From positions 992,001 through 1,056,000 of the forward strand of contig NZ_JACCCC010000001.1 of the NCBI RefSeq assembly GCF_013408795.1: a DNA stretch of 64,000 nucleotides, read 5' to 3'. A program made the position numbers and the translations under genes. Below the pieces are notes generated by a model, which made no database searches, was not told the DNA's origin, and was given only the letters and a program-made list of their open reading frames with translations. This DNA comes from Spinactinospora alkalitolerans (lineage in GTDB: Bacteria; Actinomycetota; Actinomycetes; Streptosporangiales; Streptosporangiaceae). Below, piece after piece: positions 19,693 through 27,897 of this stretch; the stretch's first letter is position 1; each line of letters begins with the position of its first letter.

Positions 19693-22335
19693 GTGAAGGC
19701 GATCCGTAGGTTCACCGTCCGTACCGTCCTGCCCGAAGAGCTCGCCCCGCTGGGCCGGCTCGCGGCCAACCTGCGTTGGGCGTGGCACGTCCCGACGCGG
19801 GAGATCTTCGCCGCGGTCGACCCCGACATCTGGGAGGCCGTCGACCACGACCCCCTCCGGCTGCTCGGGGAGGTCGCGGGCGAGCGGCTCGCCGAGCTCG
19901 CCGCCGACTCCGGATTCCGGTCCAGGTTGAACGACGTGGCCGCGGACCTCGACGGCTACCTGGCCGAACCGCGCTGGTACCAGGGGCTGCGCGGCGACCC
20001 GGGCGATCCGGGCGGGCAGGAGCCCCCCGCGGCCATCGCCTACTTCTCCGCCGAGTACGGTCTGACCGCCGCGATGCCGCAGTACTCCGGAGGACTCGGC
20101 ATCCTCGCGGGGGACCACCTCAAGAGCGCCAGCGACCTGGGCGTGCCCGTCGTCGGCGTCGGCCTGCTCTACCGGCACGGCTACTTCTCCCAGACGCTGT
20201 CCCCGGAGGGCTGGCAGCTGGAGCACTACCCCGAGATCGATCCGCGCGGACTGCCGATGACGCAGTTGCAGGACCGCGCCGGCGACCCCGTGCGCGTCGT
20301 CATCGACCTGCCGGACCGGCGCAGGCTGGTGGCGCACGTCTGGGTCGTGCGGGTCGGCCGGGTCCCGCTGCTGCTGCTCGACGCCTGCCAGGAGATGAAC
20401 GACCCCGAGCTGCGCGGCGTCACCGACCGGCTCTACGGCGGCGGAAGCGAGCACCGGCTGCGCCAGGAGCTGCTGCTGGGCGTCGGCGGCGTGCGCGCCG
20501 TGCGCGCCTACTGCGAGCTGACCGGGCACCCGGCCCCCGAGGTGTTCCACATGAACGAGGGGCACGCCGGCTTCCTCGGCCTGGAGCGCGTCCGCGAGTA
20601 CATCGCGGCCGAGGACCTGACGTTCGAGCAGGCGCTGGAGGCCACCCGGGCCGGAACGGTGTTCACCACGCACACCCCCGTGCCCGCCGGGATCGACCGC
20701 TTCCCGCGCGACCTGGTCGAACGGCACTTCAGCGGCGACAGCGCCATCGCGGGGCTGCCGGTCGACCGCGCCATGGCGCTGGGCGCGGAGACCTACGCCG
20801 GCGGCGACCCGAACGTGTTCAACATGGCCGTCATGGGCATGCGGCTGGCCCAGCGGGTCAACGGCGTCAGCAGGCTGCACGGCGCGGTCAGCCGCAGGAT
20901 GTTCCAGGGGCTGTGGCCGGGCTTCGACGCCGACGACGTGCCCATCACCTCGATCACCAACGGCGTGCACGCGCGGACCTGGATCGCCGAGGAGGCCCAG
21001 GAGCTGGCGCAGCGCGTCGTCGCCGACTCCGAGGAGTTCACCCGCCCCGAAGGCTGGCGCAAGGTGACCGGGGCCTCCGAGCTCGAACTGTGGGAGATGC
21101 GCCGCACCCTGCGGGAGCGGCTGGTCGAGGACGCGCGCAAGCGGCTGCGCCGGTCCTGGCGGCAGCGCGGCGCCAGCGAGGCCGAGCTGGGCTGGATCGA
21201 CGACGTCCTCGACCCCGACGTGCTCACGATCGGCTTCGCCCGCAGGGTCCCCTCCTACAAGCGGCTCACCCTGATGCTGCGCGACACCGAGCGGCTGAAG
21301 TCGCTGCTGCTGCACCCGGAGCGGCCGGTCCAGATCGTCATCGCGGGCAAGGCCCACCCCGCCGACGAGGGGGGCAAGCGCCTCATCCAGGACATCGTGC
21401 GCTTCACCGACGACCCCGCCGTTCGGCACCGGATCGTGTTCCTGCCCGACTACGACATGGCGCTGGCGCGTTCGCTGGTGCAGGGCAGCGACGTCTGGCT
21501 GAACAACCCGCTGCGCCCGCTGGAGGCGTGCGGCACCTCCGGGATGAAGGTGGCGCTCAACGGGGGGCTGAACCTCTCCATCCGCGACGGCTGGTGGGAC
21601 GAGTGGTTCGACGGGTCCAACGGCTGGGCCATCCCCACCGCCGACGGGGTGGGCGAACCGGACCGGCGCGACGCACTGGAGGCCGCCGCGCTGTACGAGC
21701 TGTTCGAGGACCAGGTCGCTCCGCTGTTCTACGACCACGACGAGTCCGGCCTGCCCAAGCGCTGGCTGGAGATGGTCAAGCACACCCTCGTCTCCCTCGG
21801 CCCGAAGGTGCTGGCGAACCGGATGGTGCGCGACTACGTGGAGCTGCTGTACCGGCCCGCCGCCGCCTCCTCCCGGCTGCTCACCAGGAGGGGGGACACG
21901 GCCGGGGTGCGCGAGCTGGCCGCGTGGAAGCAGCGGGTGCGGCGGGCCTGGCCCGGCGTGCGCATCGAGCACGTCGAGGTGGCCGGTGTGGACGACCCGC
22001 CGCAGGTCGGCGGCGAGTTGAAGGTGCGGGCCACGCTGGTGCTCGGCGACCTCGACTCCGCCGACATCCGCGTCGAGATCGCGTTCGGCCGGATCAACGA
22101 CTCCGAGGAGCTGGTGGAGCCGTCCTTCGCCGAGCTCGCGGTGGCGTCGGGCGAGCAGCAGGAGGGCCCGCTGATCCGCTACACGGGCTCGGTCCCGCTG
22201 GAGCGCGCGGGCGCGAGCGGCTACACCGTGCGGGTGCTGCCCAAACATCCCCTGCTCACCGATCCGGCGGAGATGGGCCTGGTCGTGGTCCCCGAGCCAC
22301 CGGGGGGCATGGGCAACGGCATGGTGCTGAGGTAG
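19693..22335 (+). CDS. glgP: Alpha-glucan phosphorylase
   Basis: An 880-residue glycogen phosphorylase of the actinobacterial GlgP/MalP type that releases glucose 1-phosphate from alpha-glucan. An N-terminal DUF3417-like part (residues 1-110, LPEELAPLGRLAANLRWAW) is followed by the catalytic domains with AEYGLTAAMPQYSGGLGILAGDH split over two motifs. The pyridoxal phosphate lysine is in EACGTSGMKVALNG. The start is GTG at 19693. Divergent from the GlgE operon, it provides the breakdown arm of the same glucan cycle. A family A repeat follows its stop. Confidence 0.94.
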   Translation: MKAIRRFTVRTVLPEELAPLGRLAANLRWAWHVPTREIFAAVDPDIWEAVDHDPLRLLGEVAGERLAELAADSGFRSRLNDVAADLDGYLAEPRWYQGLRGDPGDPGGQEPPAAIAYFSAEYGLTAAMPQYSGGLGILAGDHLKSASDLGVPVVGVGLLYRHGYFSQTLSPEGWQLEHYPEIDPRGLPMTQLQDRAGDPVRVVIDLPDRRRLVAHVWVVRVGRVPLLLLDACQEMNDPELRGVTDRLYGGGSEHRLRQELLLGVGGVRAVRAYCELTGHPAPEVFHMNEGHAGFLGLERVREYIAAEDLTFEQALEATRAGTVFTTHTPVPAGIDRFPRDLVERHFSGDSAIAGLPVDRAMALGAETYAGGDPNVFNMAVMGMRLAQRVNGVSRLHGAVSRRMFQGLWPGFDADDVPITSITNGVHARTWIAEEAQELAQRVVADSEEFTRPEGWRKVTGASELELWEMRRTLRERLVEDARKRLRRSWRQRGASEAELGWIDDVLDPDVLTIGFARRVPSYKRLTLMLRDTERLKSLLLHPERPVQIVIAGKAHPADEGGKRLIQDIVRFTDDPAVRHRIVFLPDYDMALARSLVQGSDVWLNNPLRPLEACGTSGMKVALNGGLNLSIRDGWWDEWFDGSNGWAIPTADGVGEPDRRDALEAAALYELFEDQVAPLFYDHDESGLPKRWLEMVKHTLVSLGPKVLANRMVRDYVELLYRPAAASSRLLTRRGDTAGVRELAAWKQRVRRAWPGVRIEHVEVAGVDDPPQVGGELKVRATLVLGDLDSADIRVEIAFGRINDSEELVEPSFAELAVASGEQQEGPLIRYTGSVPLERAGASGYTVRVLPKHPLLTDPAEMGLVVVPEPPGGMGNGMVLR

Positions 22336-22350
22336 CGCGGCGACCTGTGC

Positions 22351-22415
22351 CCGCCGATCTTGACCTTGTGGGGCCTGAGAACGCTGCGACAACCCCGACG
22401 AGGTCGAGATCGGCG
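22351..22415 (+). repeat. Family A palindromic repeat, copy 2
   Basis: The left arm at 22351-22373 contains CGCCGATCTTGACCTTGTGG and pairs with 22393-22415 through Watson-Crick and G-T pairs. It begins 15 bases after the glgP stop and ends 27 bases before the likely promoter of the thiamine transporter. See copies at 9390-9453 and 44919-44980. Confidence 0.75.
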
Positions 22416-22442
22416 AGGGAACCACCGTGAGACCCGCGGCCC

Positions 22443-22473
22443 TTGACCGATCAGGTGGTGCACCGCCCATAAT
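22443..22473 (+). promoter_or_regulatory. Probable promoter of the TPP-controlled transporter operon
   Basis: TTGACC at 22443-22448 and CATAAT at 22468-22473, spaced by 19 bases, resemble a sigma-70/HrdB-type promoter. Transcription would begin near 22480, directly before the riboswitch aptamer. Confidence 0.45.
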
Positions 22474-22479
22474 GGAGGA

Positions 22480-22577
22480 AACCGACAGGGGAGCGCTTCG
22501 GCGCTGAGAGTGCGGAAAACCGTTCCGCAGACCCTTACACACCTGATCTGGGTCATGCCAGCGAAGGAAGTCGTGGG
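22480..22577 (+). promoter_or_regulatory. TPP riboswitch (THI element)
   Basis: The conserved THI-box blocks are present in order: ACAGGGGAGC, GCTGAGAG, ACCCTT, ACCTGATCTGGGTCATGCCA and GCGAAGGAA. Outer CGAC/GTCG halves form the P1 stem. It lies 115 bases before the first transporter gene. Thiamine pyrophosphate binding normally shuts off expression; in actinomycetes this is often by hiding the ribosome site, and I see no clear terminator between the aptamer and the gene. Confidence 0.93.
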
Positions 22578-22692
22578 AACCGCCGCCGGTGGCGCGTGCT
22601 CCGCGCACCGGTTTCGGCGATCGGTGCGCGCACGTGTGCGGGCGGCCACTCTTGGCCGAGCCCTCTCGTCACGTACGAAGGGACATCCCGCT

Positions 22693-23301
22693 ATGAGCAC
22701 CGAATCCAGGTTCAAGACCGGGCCCGGGCCCGGGTACTCCGTCCTCAACTGGCGGACCGTGGACATCGTCGTCGCCGCCGTCATCGGCGTCAGCATCGGG
22801 GTCGTCTTCTGGCTGTGGGGCGTGCTGTGGACCGCCACCGAGCCGCTGTTCGTGTTCTTCCCGCCGGCCCAGGCCGTCATCTACGGCATGTGGATGCTGC
22901 CCGGCGTGCTGGGCGGCCTGGTCATCCGCAAGGCCGGCGCGGCCCTGCTCACCTCCGTCGCCGCGGCCTCCGTCTCGATCCTGCTCGGCGTCCCGTGGGG
23001 CGTCTCCGTCATCGTCTCCGGAGTGCTCCAGGGCCTGCTGCCCGAGCTGGTCTTCCTCGCCTTCGCCTACCGGCGCTGGAACACGGGCGTCGCCGTGCTC
23101 GCCGGCGTCGCCGCCGGGATCTCCCCGGCCATCAAGGACAACATCACCACCTACGTCACCTGGCCCATCGAGTACCAGCTCGCCTACGCCGCAATCGTTC
23201 TGGTCAGCGCCGGCCTCATCGCGGGCGTCGGCGGACGGCTGCTCACCACGGCCCTGGCCAGGACCGACGCGCTGGCCCCCTTCCCTTCGGCCCGGGGCTA
23301 G
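22693..23301 (+). CDS. ECF transporter substrate-binding (S) subunit, YkoE type
   Basis: A 202-residue membrane protein with about six hydrophobic helices, matching YkoE proteins that bind thiamine or its hydroxymethylpyrimidine precursor. Typical segments are NWRTVDIVVAAVIGVSIGV near the start and LFVFFPPAQAVIYGMWMLPG in the middle. The TPP riboswitch upstream supports a thiamine-related substrate. The ATG at 22693 follows a long leader; the next gene starts 6 bases after its stop. Confidence 0.88.
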   Translation: MSTESRFKTGPGPGYSVLNWRTVDIVVAAVIGVSIGVVFWLWGVLWTATEPLFVFFPPAQAVIYGMWMLPGVLGGLVIRKAGAALLTSVAAASVSILLGVPWGVSVIVSGVLQGLLPELVFLAFAYRRWNTGVAVLAGVAAGISPAIKDNITTYVTWPIEYQLAYAAIVLVSAGLIAGVGGRLLTTALARTDALAPFPSARG

Positions 23302-23306
23302 CCGGG

Positions 23307-24860
23307 ATGCCCACGACGAACGGGGCCGCCCGCGCCGGGGGCGGCCGGGGAGCCCGCGTCGAACTCGCCGGATGGGGCTGGCGGCACTCCGGCCGCGGCA
23401 CCCACGCGCTGCGCGGCGTCGACCTGACCTTCGAACCCGGCGAGCGCGTGCTGCTCCTGGGCGCCTCGGGCGCGGGCAAGAGCACCCTGCTGCACGCGCT
23501 GGCCGGGCTCACCGGGCCCGACAGCGCCATCAGCGGCGAGCAGGAGGGAGCCCTGCTCATCGACGGGGAGCCCGCGGCGCGGCGGCGCGACGACACCGCG
23601 CTGGTCAGCCAGGACCCCGAGACCCAGCTGGTGATGGCTCGCGCGGGCGACGACGTCGCCTTCGGCCTGGAGAACCTCGGGGTCGCCCGCGAGGAGATCT
23701 GGCCCCGCGTCGACGCGGCCCTGCGCCAGGTCGGCTTCCCCTACGGGCGGGACCGCTCCACCGCCGCGCTGTCGGGCGGCGAGAAGCAGCGCCTGGTCGT
23801 CGCGGGGGCCCTGGCCATGCGCCCCCGGCTGCTGCTGCTCGACGAGCCCACCGCCAACCTCGACCCCGCCGGGGCCGAACTCGTGCGCGGGCTCATCGCC
23901 CGACTGCCGGCCACCACCGAGGCCACCCTCGTCCTCGTGGAGCACCGGGTCGCCGAGGTGGTGGACCTCGTCGACCGGGTCGTTGTCGTCGAGCCGGGCG
24001 GCGGCGTGATCGCCGACGGCACCCCCCGCGCGGTCTTCGCCGAGCACGGCCGGGCGCTCGCGGCCCAAGGGGTGTGGATTCCCGGCAACGAGCCCGATCC
24101 GGCGCTGGCCCCGGCTCCCGGCGGGCCCGTTCTCATCGAGGCCGCGGACTGCACCGCGCGCACTCCGTTCGAACCGGGGATGCGCGCCGCCGCGTCGCGC
24201 GTCGTCCTGGACCGGGTGCGGGCCGACGTCGCCGCCGGTACCGCCACCGCCCTGACCGGCCCCAACGGCGCGGGCAAGTCCACGCTGCTGATGATGCTGG
24301 CCGGACTCAGCAAACCGCACGCCGGCGCGGTCCGGCCGCGCGGCTCGCTCGCCGAGGCCGACCCCCGGCCGCTGGTGCGCTGGCCCGCCCGGCGCCTCGC
24401 CCGGCACGTCGGCACGGTGTTCCAGCACGCCGAGGACCAGTTCGTCACCGCGACGGTGCGCGACGAGCTGCGGTTCGCGCCGCTGCGCGCCGGGATGGGC
24501 GAGGCGGCGACGGCCGCGTGGGTGGATGAGCTGCTGGAGCGGCTGGGCCTCACCGGGCTCGCCGACGTCCACCCCTACACGCTGTCGGGCGGGGAGAAGC
24601 GGCGGCTGTCGGTGGCCACCGCGCTCAGCTCCGGTCCCGCGCACGCCCCCGACGTCCTGGTCCTGGACGAGCCGACCTTCGGCCAGGACACCAGGACCTG
24701 GACCGAACTCGTCGAACTGCTGTCCGCGCTGCGTGCCCAGGGCCGCGCCGTCCTCATGGCCACGCACGACGCCCTGCTGCTGCGGCGCTTCGCCGACGCG
24801 CGACTCCGCGTCTCGGACGGCGGGGTCGCCCCCGTGCGGGCCCCGGAGGCCACCCGATGA
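23307..24860 (+). CDS. ECF transporter duplicated ATPase, YkoD type
   Basis: A 517-residue protein with two fused ABC ATPase domains. The first has Walker A GASGAGKSTLL, signature LSGGEKQRL and Walker B LLLLDEPT. The second has GPNGAGKSTLL, LSGGEKRRL and VLVLDEPT. It energises uptake with the S and T subunits encoded on either side. Its stop overlaps the next start in an ATGA junction, so all three subunits are probably made from one message under TPP control. Confidence 0.9.
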   Translation: MPTTNGAARAGGGRGARVELAGWGWRHSGRGTHALRGVDLTFEPGERVLLLGASGAGKSTLLHALAGLTGPDSAISGEQEGALLIDGEPAARRRDDTALVSQDPETQLVMARAGDDVAFGLENLGVAREEIWPRVDAALRQVGFPYGRDRSTAALSGGEKQRLVVAGALAMRPRLLLLDEPTANLDPAGAELVRGLIARLPATTEATLVLVEHRVAEVVDLVDRVVVVEPGGGVIADGTPRAVFAEHGRALAAQGVWIPGNEPDPALAPAPGGPVLIEAADCTARTPFEPGMRAAASRVVLDRVRADVAAGTATALTGPNGAGKSTLLMMLAGLSKPHAGAVRPRGSLAEADPRPLVRWPARRLARHVGTVFQHAEDQFVTATVRDELRFAPLRAGMGEAATAAWVDELLERLGLTGLADVHPYTLSGGEKRRLSVATALSSGPAHAPDVLVLDEPTFGQDTRTWTELVELLSALRAQGRAVLMATHDALLLRRFADARLRVSDGGVAPVRAPEATR

Positions 24861-25657
24861 GCGCCGCGGCATCCGGCCGACCGGCCCCGACCGGCTCCGG
24901 TGACCAACTGACCCTCACCGTCGGCGAGGACGGGGGAGCGCGATACTGGCTGCTTCGTCGCAACCCCGCGGCCAAGCTCATCGCCGCGCTCCTGCTGTCG
25001 CTGGGGCTGATTCCCGCGGTGGACCCGGTGACCGGGGGGATCGTGCTCGGCGGCGTCCTGCTCCTGGTGCCGTTCAGCGGGGTCAACCGCAGGATGCTGC
25101 TCGTGCTGGGGGTGCCGTTCCTGTTCATGGGCCTGTCCACCGGGGCGGTGAACCTGCTGTACGGCGAGGAGGGGCCCTTGGGCGCCCTTGGCGCGACCGC
25201 GCGGCTCCTGGCCATCGCGCTGCCCGGCATCCTCGCCGCGATGAGCAGCGACCCCACCGAGATGGCCGACGCCCTCGTGCAGAAGCTCAGGGTGCCCGAG
25301 CGGCCCGCCATGGGTGTGCTGGCCGCATTGCGGCTGATCCCGCTGCTGGCCGGGCAGTGGCGCACCATCACGCTGGCCCGCAGGGCCCGCGGCCTGGAGG
25401 CCGGGCGCAACCCGGTCGCCGCCGTCGGGATCTTCTTCGGCCGGCTGTTCGCGCTGCTGGTCCGGTCCATCCGCACCGGCACGCTGCTCGCCATGGCGAT
25501 GGACGCGCGGGCGTTCGGCTCGGGGCCGCGCACGCACGCGCGCGAGAGCGTCTGGCGCGCATCGGACACGTGGCTCATCGCGGCCGCCGCGGCCCTCCTG
25601 TGCGCGGCTCACGCCGTCTCCCACCGACTGGGCACCTGGGAGCTGCTGTTCGGGTGA
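24857..25657 (+). CDS. ECF transporter transmembrane (T) subunit, YkoC type
   Basis: A 266-residue EcfT-like membrane protein. The two coupling-helix motifs typical of the family are present as ARRARGLE and AMDARAFG in the C-terminal half, and about five hydrophobic segments precede and follow them. It links the two-domain ATPase to the S subunit. It is the last gene of the riboswitch-controlled operon. Confidence 0.88.
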   Translation: MSAAASGRPAPTGSGDQLTLTVGEDGGARYWLLRRNPAAKLIAALLLSLGLIPAVDPVTGGIVLGGVLLLVPFSGVNRRMLLVLGVPFLFMGLSTGAVNLLYGEEGPLGALGATARLLAIALPGILAAMSSDPTEMADALVQKLRVPERPAMGVLAALRLIPLLAGQWRTITLARRARGLEAGRNPVAAVGIFFGRLFALLVRSIRTGTLLAMAMDARAFGSGPRTHARESVWRASDTWLIAAAAALLCAAHAVSHRLGTWELLFG

Positions 25658-25757
25658 GCGCGCACCGCCGCGCCGACGCCGACCTGCCCGCGCGCCGGGT
25701 CCGCGCCGAGTGGTAAGCAATGGTGAGCACAGCACCCGCACGTGAAAGGGAGTGGCA

Positions 25758-26546
25758 GTGGGCGAGTTCGTTCGTGTGGAGACCGACCAGGAGAACCCGG
25801 CCGTGGCCGTCATCCGGCTGGACAGGCCGAAGATGAACGCGCTGAACGCCCAGGTCCAGGCGGAGATCGGTGCGGCGGCCGCGCAGGTGGGCGCCGACGA
25901 CGCGGTGCGGGCCGTGGTCGTCTACGGGGGCGAGCGGGTCTTCGCCGCGGGCGCCGACATCAAGGAGATGGCGGACATGACCTACGCCCGGATGGCCGCG
26001 CACTCCAAGCGGCTGCAGGACTCCTTCACCGCCGTGGCCGGGATCCCCAAGCCCGTCATCGCCGCGATCACCGGCTACGCCCTCGGCGGCGGCTGCGAGC
26101 TCGCGCTGTGCGCCGACTTCCGGGTCGTCGCCGACGACGCCAAGCTGGGCCAGCCCGAGATCCAGCTCGGCATCATCCCCGGCGCGGGCGGTACCCAGCG
26201 CCTGCCCCGGCTGATCGGTCCGGCCAGGGCCAAGGACATCATCTACACCGGCAGGCACGTCGCCGCCGACGAGGCGCTGGCGATCGGCCTGGCCGACGCG
26301 GTCGTCCCCGCAGGGGAGGTCTACTCCGCGGCCGTGGCCATGGCCGCCCGCTACGCCGACGGCCCCGCGGTCGCGCTGCGTGCGGCCAAGCAGGCCGTCG
26401 ACGCCGGGATCGAGGTCGACCTCGACACCGGCCTGGAGGTCGAGCGGCTGCAGTTCTCCGCGCTGTTCGCCACCGAGGACCAGAAGACCGGCATGCGCAG
26501 CTTCGTCGAGCAGGGGCCGGGCAAGGCGAAGTTCGAGGGGCGGTAG
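25758..26546 (+). CDS. Enoyl-CoA hydratase/isomerase family protein
   Basis: A 262-residue crotonase-fold enzyme. The oxyanion-hole segments are [10 protein letters not shown] and [12 protein letters not shown], and the two catalytic Glu of hydratases are present (GGGCE and GQPEIQLG). [18 protein letters not shown] is typical of short-chain enoyl-CoA hydratases, so a role in fatty-acid beta-oxidation is likely. The GTG at 25758 was preferred because AAAGGGAG at 25745-25752 sits 5 bases away; the GTG at 25752 overlaps that site. A YbaK gene follows after 4 bases. Confidence 0.88.
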   Translation: MGEFVRVETDQENPAVAVIRLDRPKMNALNAQVQAEIGAAAAQVGADDAVRAVVVYGGERVFAAGADIKEMADMTYARMAAHSKRLQDSFTAVAGIPKPVIAAITGYALGGGCELALCADFRVVADDAKLGQPEIQLGIIPGAGGTQRLPRLIGPARAKDIIYTGRHVAADEALAIGLADAVVPAGEVYSAAVAMAARYADGPAVALRAAKQAVDAGIEVDLDTGLEVERLQFSALFATEDQKTGMRSFVEQGPGKAKFEGR

Positions 26547-26550
26547 CGCG

Positions 26551-27093
26551 ATGTGGGGACTCGACACCCGTCCCGCCGCCGACCGGACCGACCTGCTGGC
26601 CGCCCCGGTCGCGAGCGCCGTCGCCGCCTGGAAGCACGCGACACCGGTCGACCGGCTGCTGGTCGCCGAGATCGATCCGGACCGGGCCGACACCGCGGCC
26701 TTCTGCGCCGCCTACGGCGTTCCGTTGGAGGCTTCGGCGAACTGCGTGGTGATCGCGGCCAAGCGGGGCGGGCGGACCCGGTTCGCGGCGTGCGTGCTGC
26801 TGGCGACCACGCGCGCCGACGTCAACGGGGTCGTCCGCAAGCGGCTGGAGGCGCGCAAGGCCTCCTTCGCCGTCCAGGAGGAGGCGGTGCGCGAGACCGG
26901 CATGGAGTACGGCGGCATCACCCCGATCGGGCTGCCGGCGGACTGGCCGATCCTGGTCGACTCCGCCGTCGCGGCCGCCCCCGACGTCGTGGTCGGCAGC
27001 GGCCTGCGCCGGTCCAAGCTCGCCCTTCCGGGAGCCGCCTTGGCCGAGCTCCCCGGAGCCGAGGTCGTCGAGGAGCTGGCCCGACCGGTGTAG
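26551..27093 (+). CDS. YbaK/EbsC-type aminoacyl-tRNA deacylase domain protein
   Basis: A 180-residue protein of the YbaK/ProX family, which removes misacylated amino acids from tRNA. The segment NCVVIAAKRGG carries the conserved Lys of the family and the MEYGGITPIGLP stretch is typical. It is only 4 bases after the enoyl-CoA hydratase and probably cotranscribed, with no obvious functional link. The specific mischarged tRNA cannot be predicted from sequence alone. Confidence 0.82.
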   Translation: MWGLDTRPAADRTDLLAAPVASAVAAWKHATPVDRLLVAEIDPDRADTAAFCAAYGVPLEASANCVVIAAKRGGRTRFAACVLLATTRADVNGVVRKRLEARKASFAVQEEAVRETGMEYGGITPIGLPADWPILVDSAVAAAPDVVVGSGLRRSKLALPGAALAELPGAEVVEELARPV

Positions 27094-27897
27094 CGGGGCT
27101 CCGCCGCGCCGCCGCCGAGCGAGGCTGGCCGGTTCCGGCCGCCCCGATGACCGGCGGCGGGCCCGGCCTTGGGTCTTGACCTCAAGCCCAAGGGGGTCTT
27201 GTGGCCTCAGCCGAAGGCCGGAGCCCGCGGTGACCGGGCGATCCTCTCGTGTGGCCGAAGGCCCATTGCGGGGATCGCACCGGCGCCGCGCCATCCACGC
27301 CGCCACTTTGGTGGTCAGGCCGAAACCATGGTGTCGGTATGCACCGAAGGTGGCGGGTCCGCTTCGCGCGCGGGTGGGCGATTTCTCCGTCCACGGGCCT
27401 GACGGCCACGCGAGAGAATCGCCCCCCGCACGCCACTTCCTCCTTGGGCCGAGGCTAGGACTCAAGCCGATGGATCGGGGAGAACCCCGGTTCTTCCCCG
27501 AGTCCGCGGCCGCGTCCTGGTCTTTCGGTCGTGAACAGGGGAAGCTGGGGGTGCCGGCGCATCCGGTGCGCCGTACGCACGATCGTGATGTTCGTCCCTG
27601 AACCGAGTCCTCCGTTTTTCCGTCATACTCATGTGGTCACCCGAACCGGCGACGCAGGCGAGGAGCCGCACGGCCCCTCGGCCATCGGGCGGCCTGACCG
27701 GTGTGGCGTTCATCGCGGCGTCGCGGCGGTGTCGCCGCAGAGCGATCCGGTGACGGGCCGGACGGGTGAGTCGCTGTGGTCCACGAGGCGCGGCCAGAAC
27801 AACGGCGGCGGGCCGCACGCCGCCGCGCGGCCCGATCGCGCCCCGGCCGATAGGCTGGAAGACGGTGGTACGCGGGGTTTGAGGGGATGAGTTCACT
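27094..27897. other. 800-base gene-free region carrying a family B repeat
   Basis: No frame in this stretch has convincing start, ribosome site and codon pattern. The left half (27200-27470) is related in inverted orientation to 36590-36940 (see family B). A hairpin-like CTTGGGTCTTGAC / CTCAAGCCCAAG lies at about 27168-27192. The right end supplies the leader of the kinase gene, with GAGGGG at 27881-27886. Confidence 0.6.
27239..27421 (-). repeat. Family B long imperfect palindrome, copy 1
   Basis: The ends are inverted repeats of each other: 27239-27264 (core CTCTCGTGTGGCCGAAGG) and 27395-27421 (core CCACGCGAGAGAATCG). Read on the minus strand the interior matches copy 2: 27356-27375 versus 36692-36711 agree at 18 of 20 bases and 27320-27338 versus 36730-36748 at 16 of 19. 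It encodes no protein. A MITE-like mobile palindrome or a structured RNA are the two main possibilities. Confidence 0.65.

Noticed and set aside
19684-22608. A long minus-strand open frame opposite glgP
   Set aside because: Shadow of glgP codon bias; low-complexity His/Gln/Arg-rich product and no start signals.
27531-27890. A 119-codon plus-strand frame upstream of the kinase gene
   Set aside because: Codon use does not match neighbours, no ribosome site was seen and no domain is recognisable.
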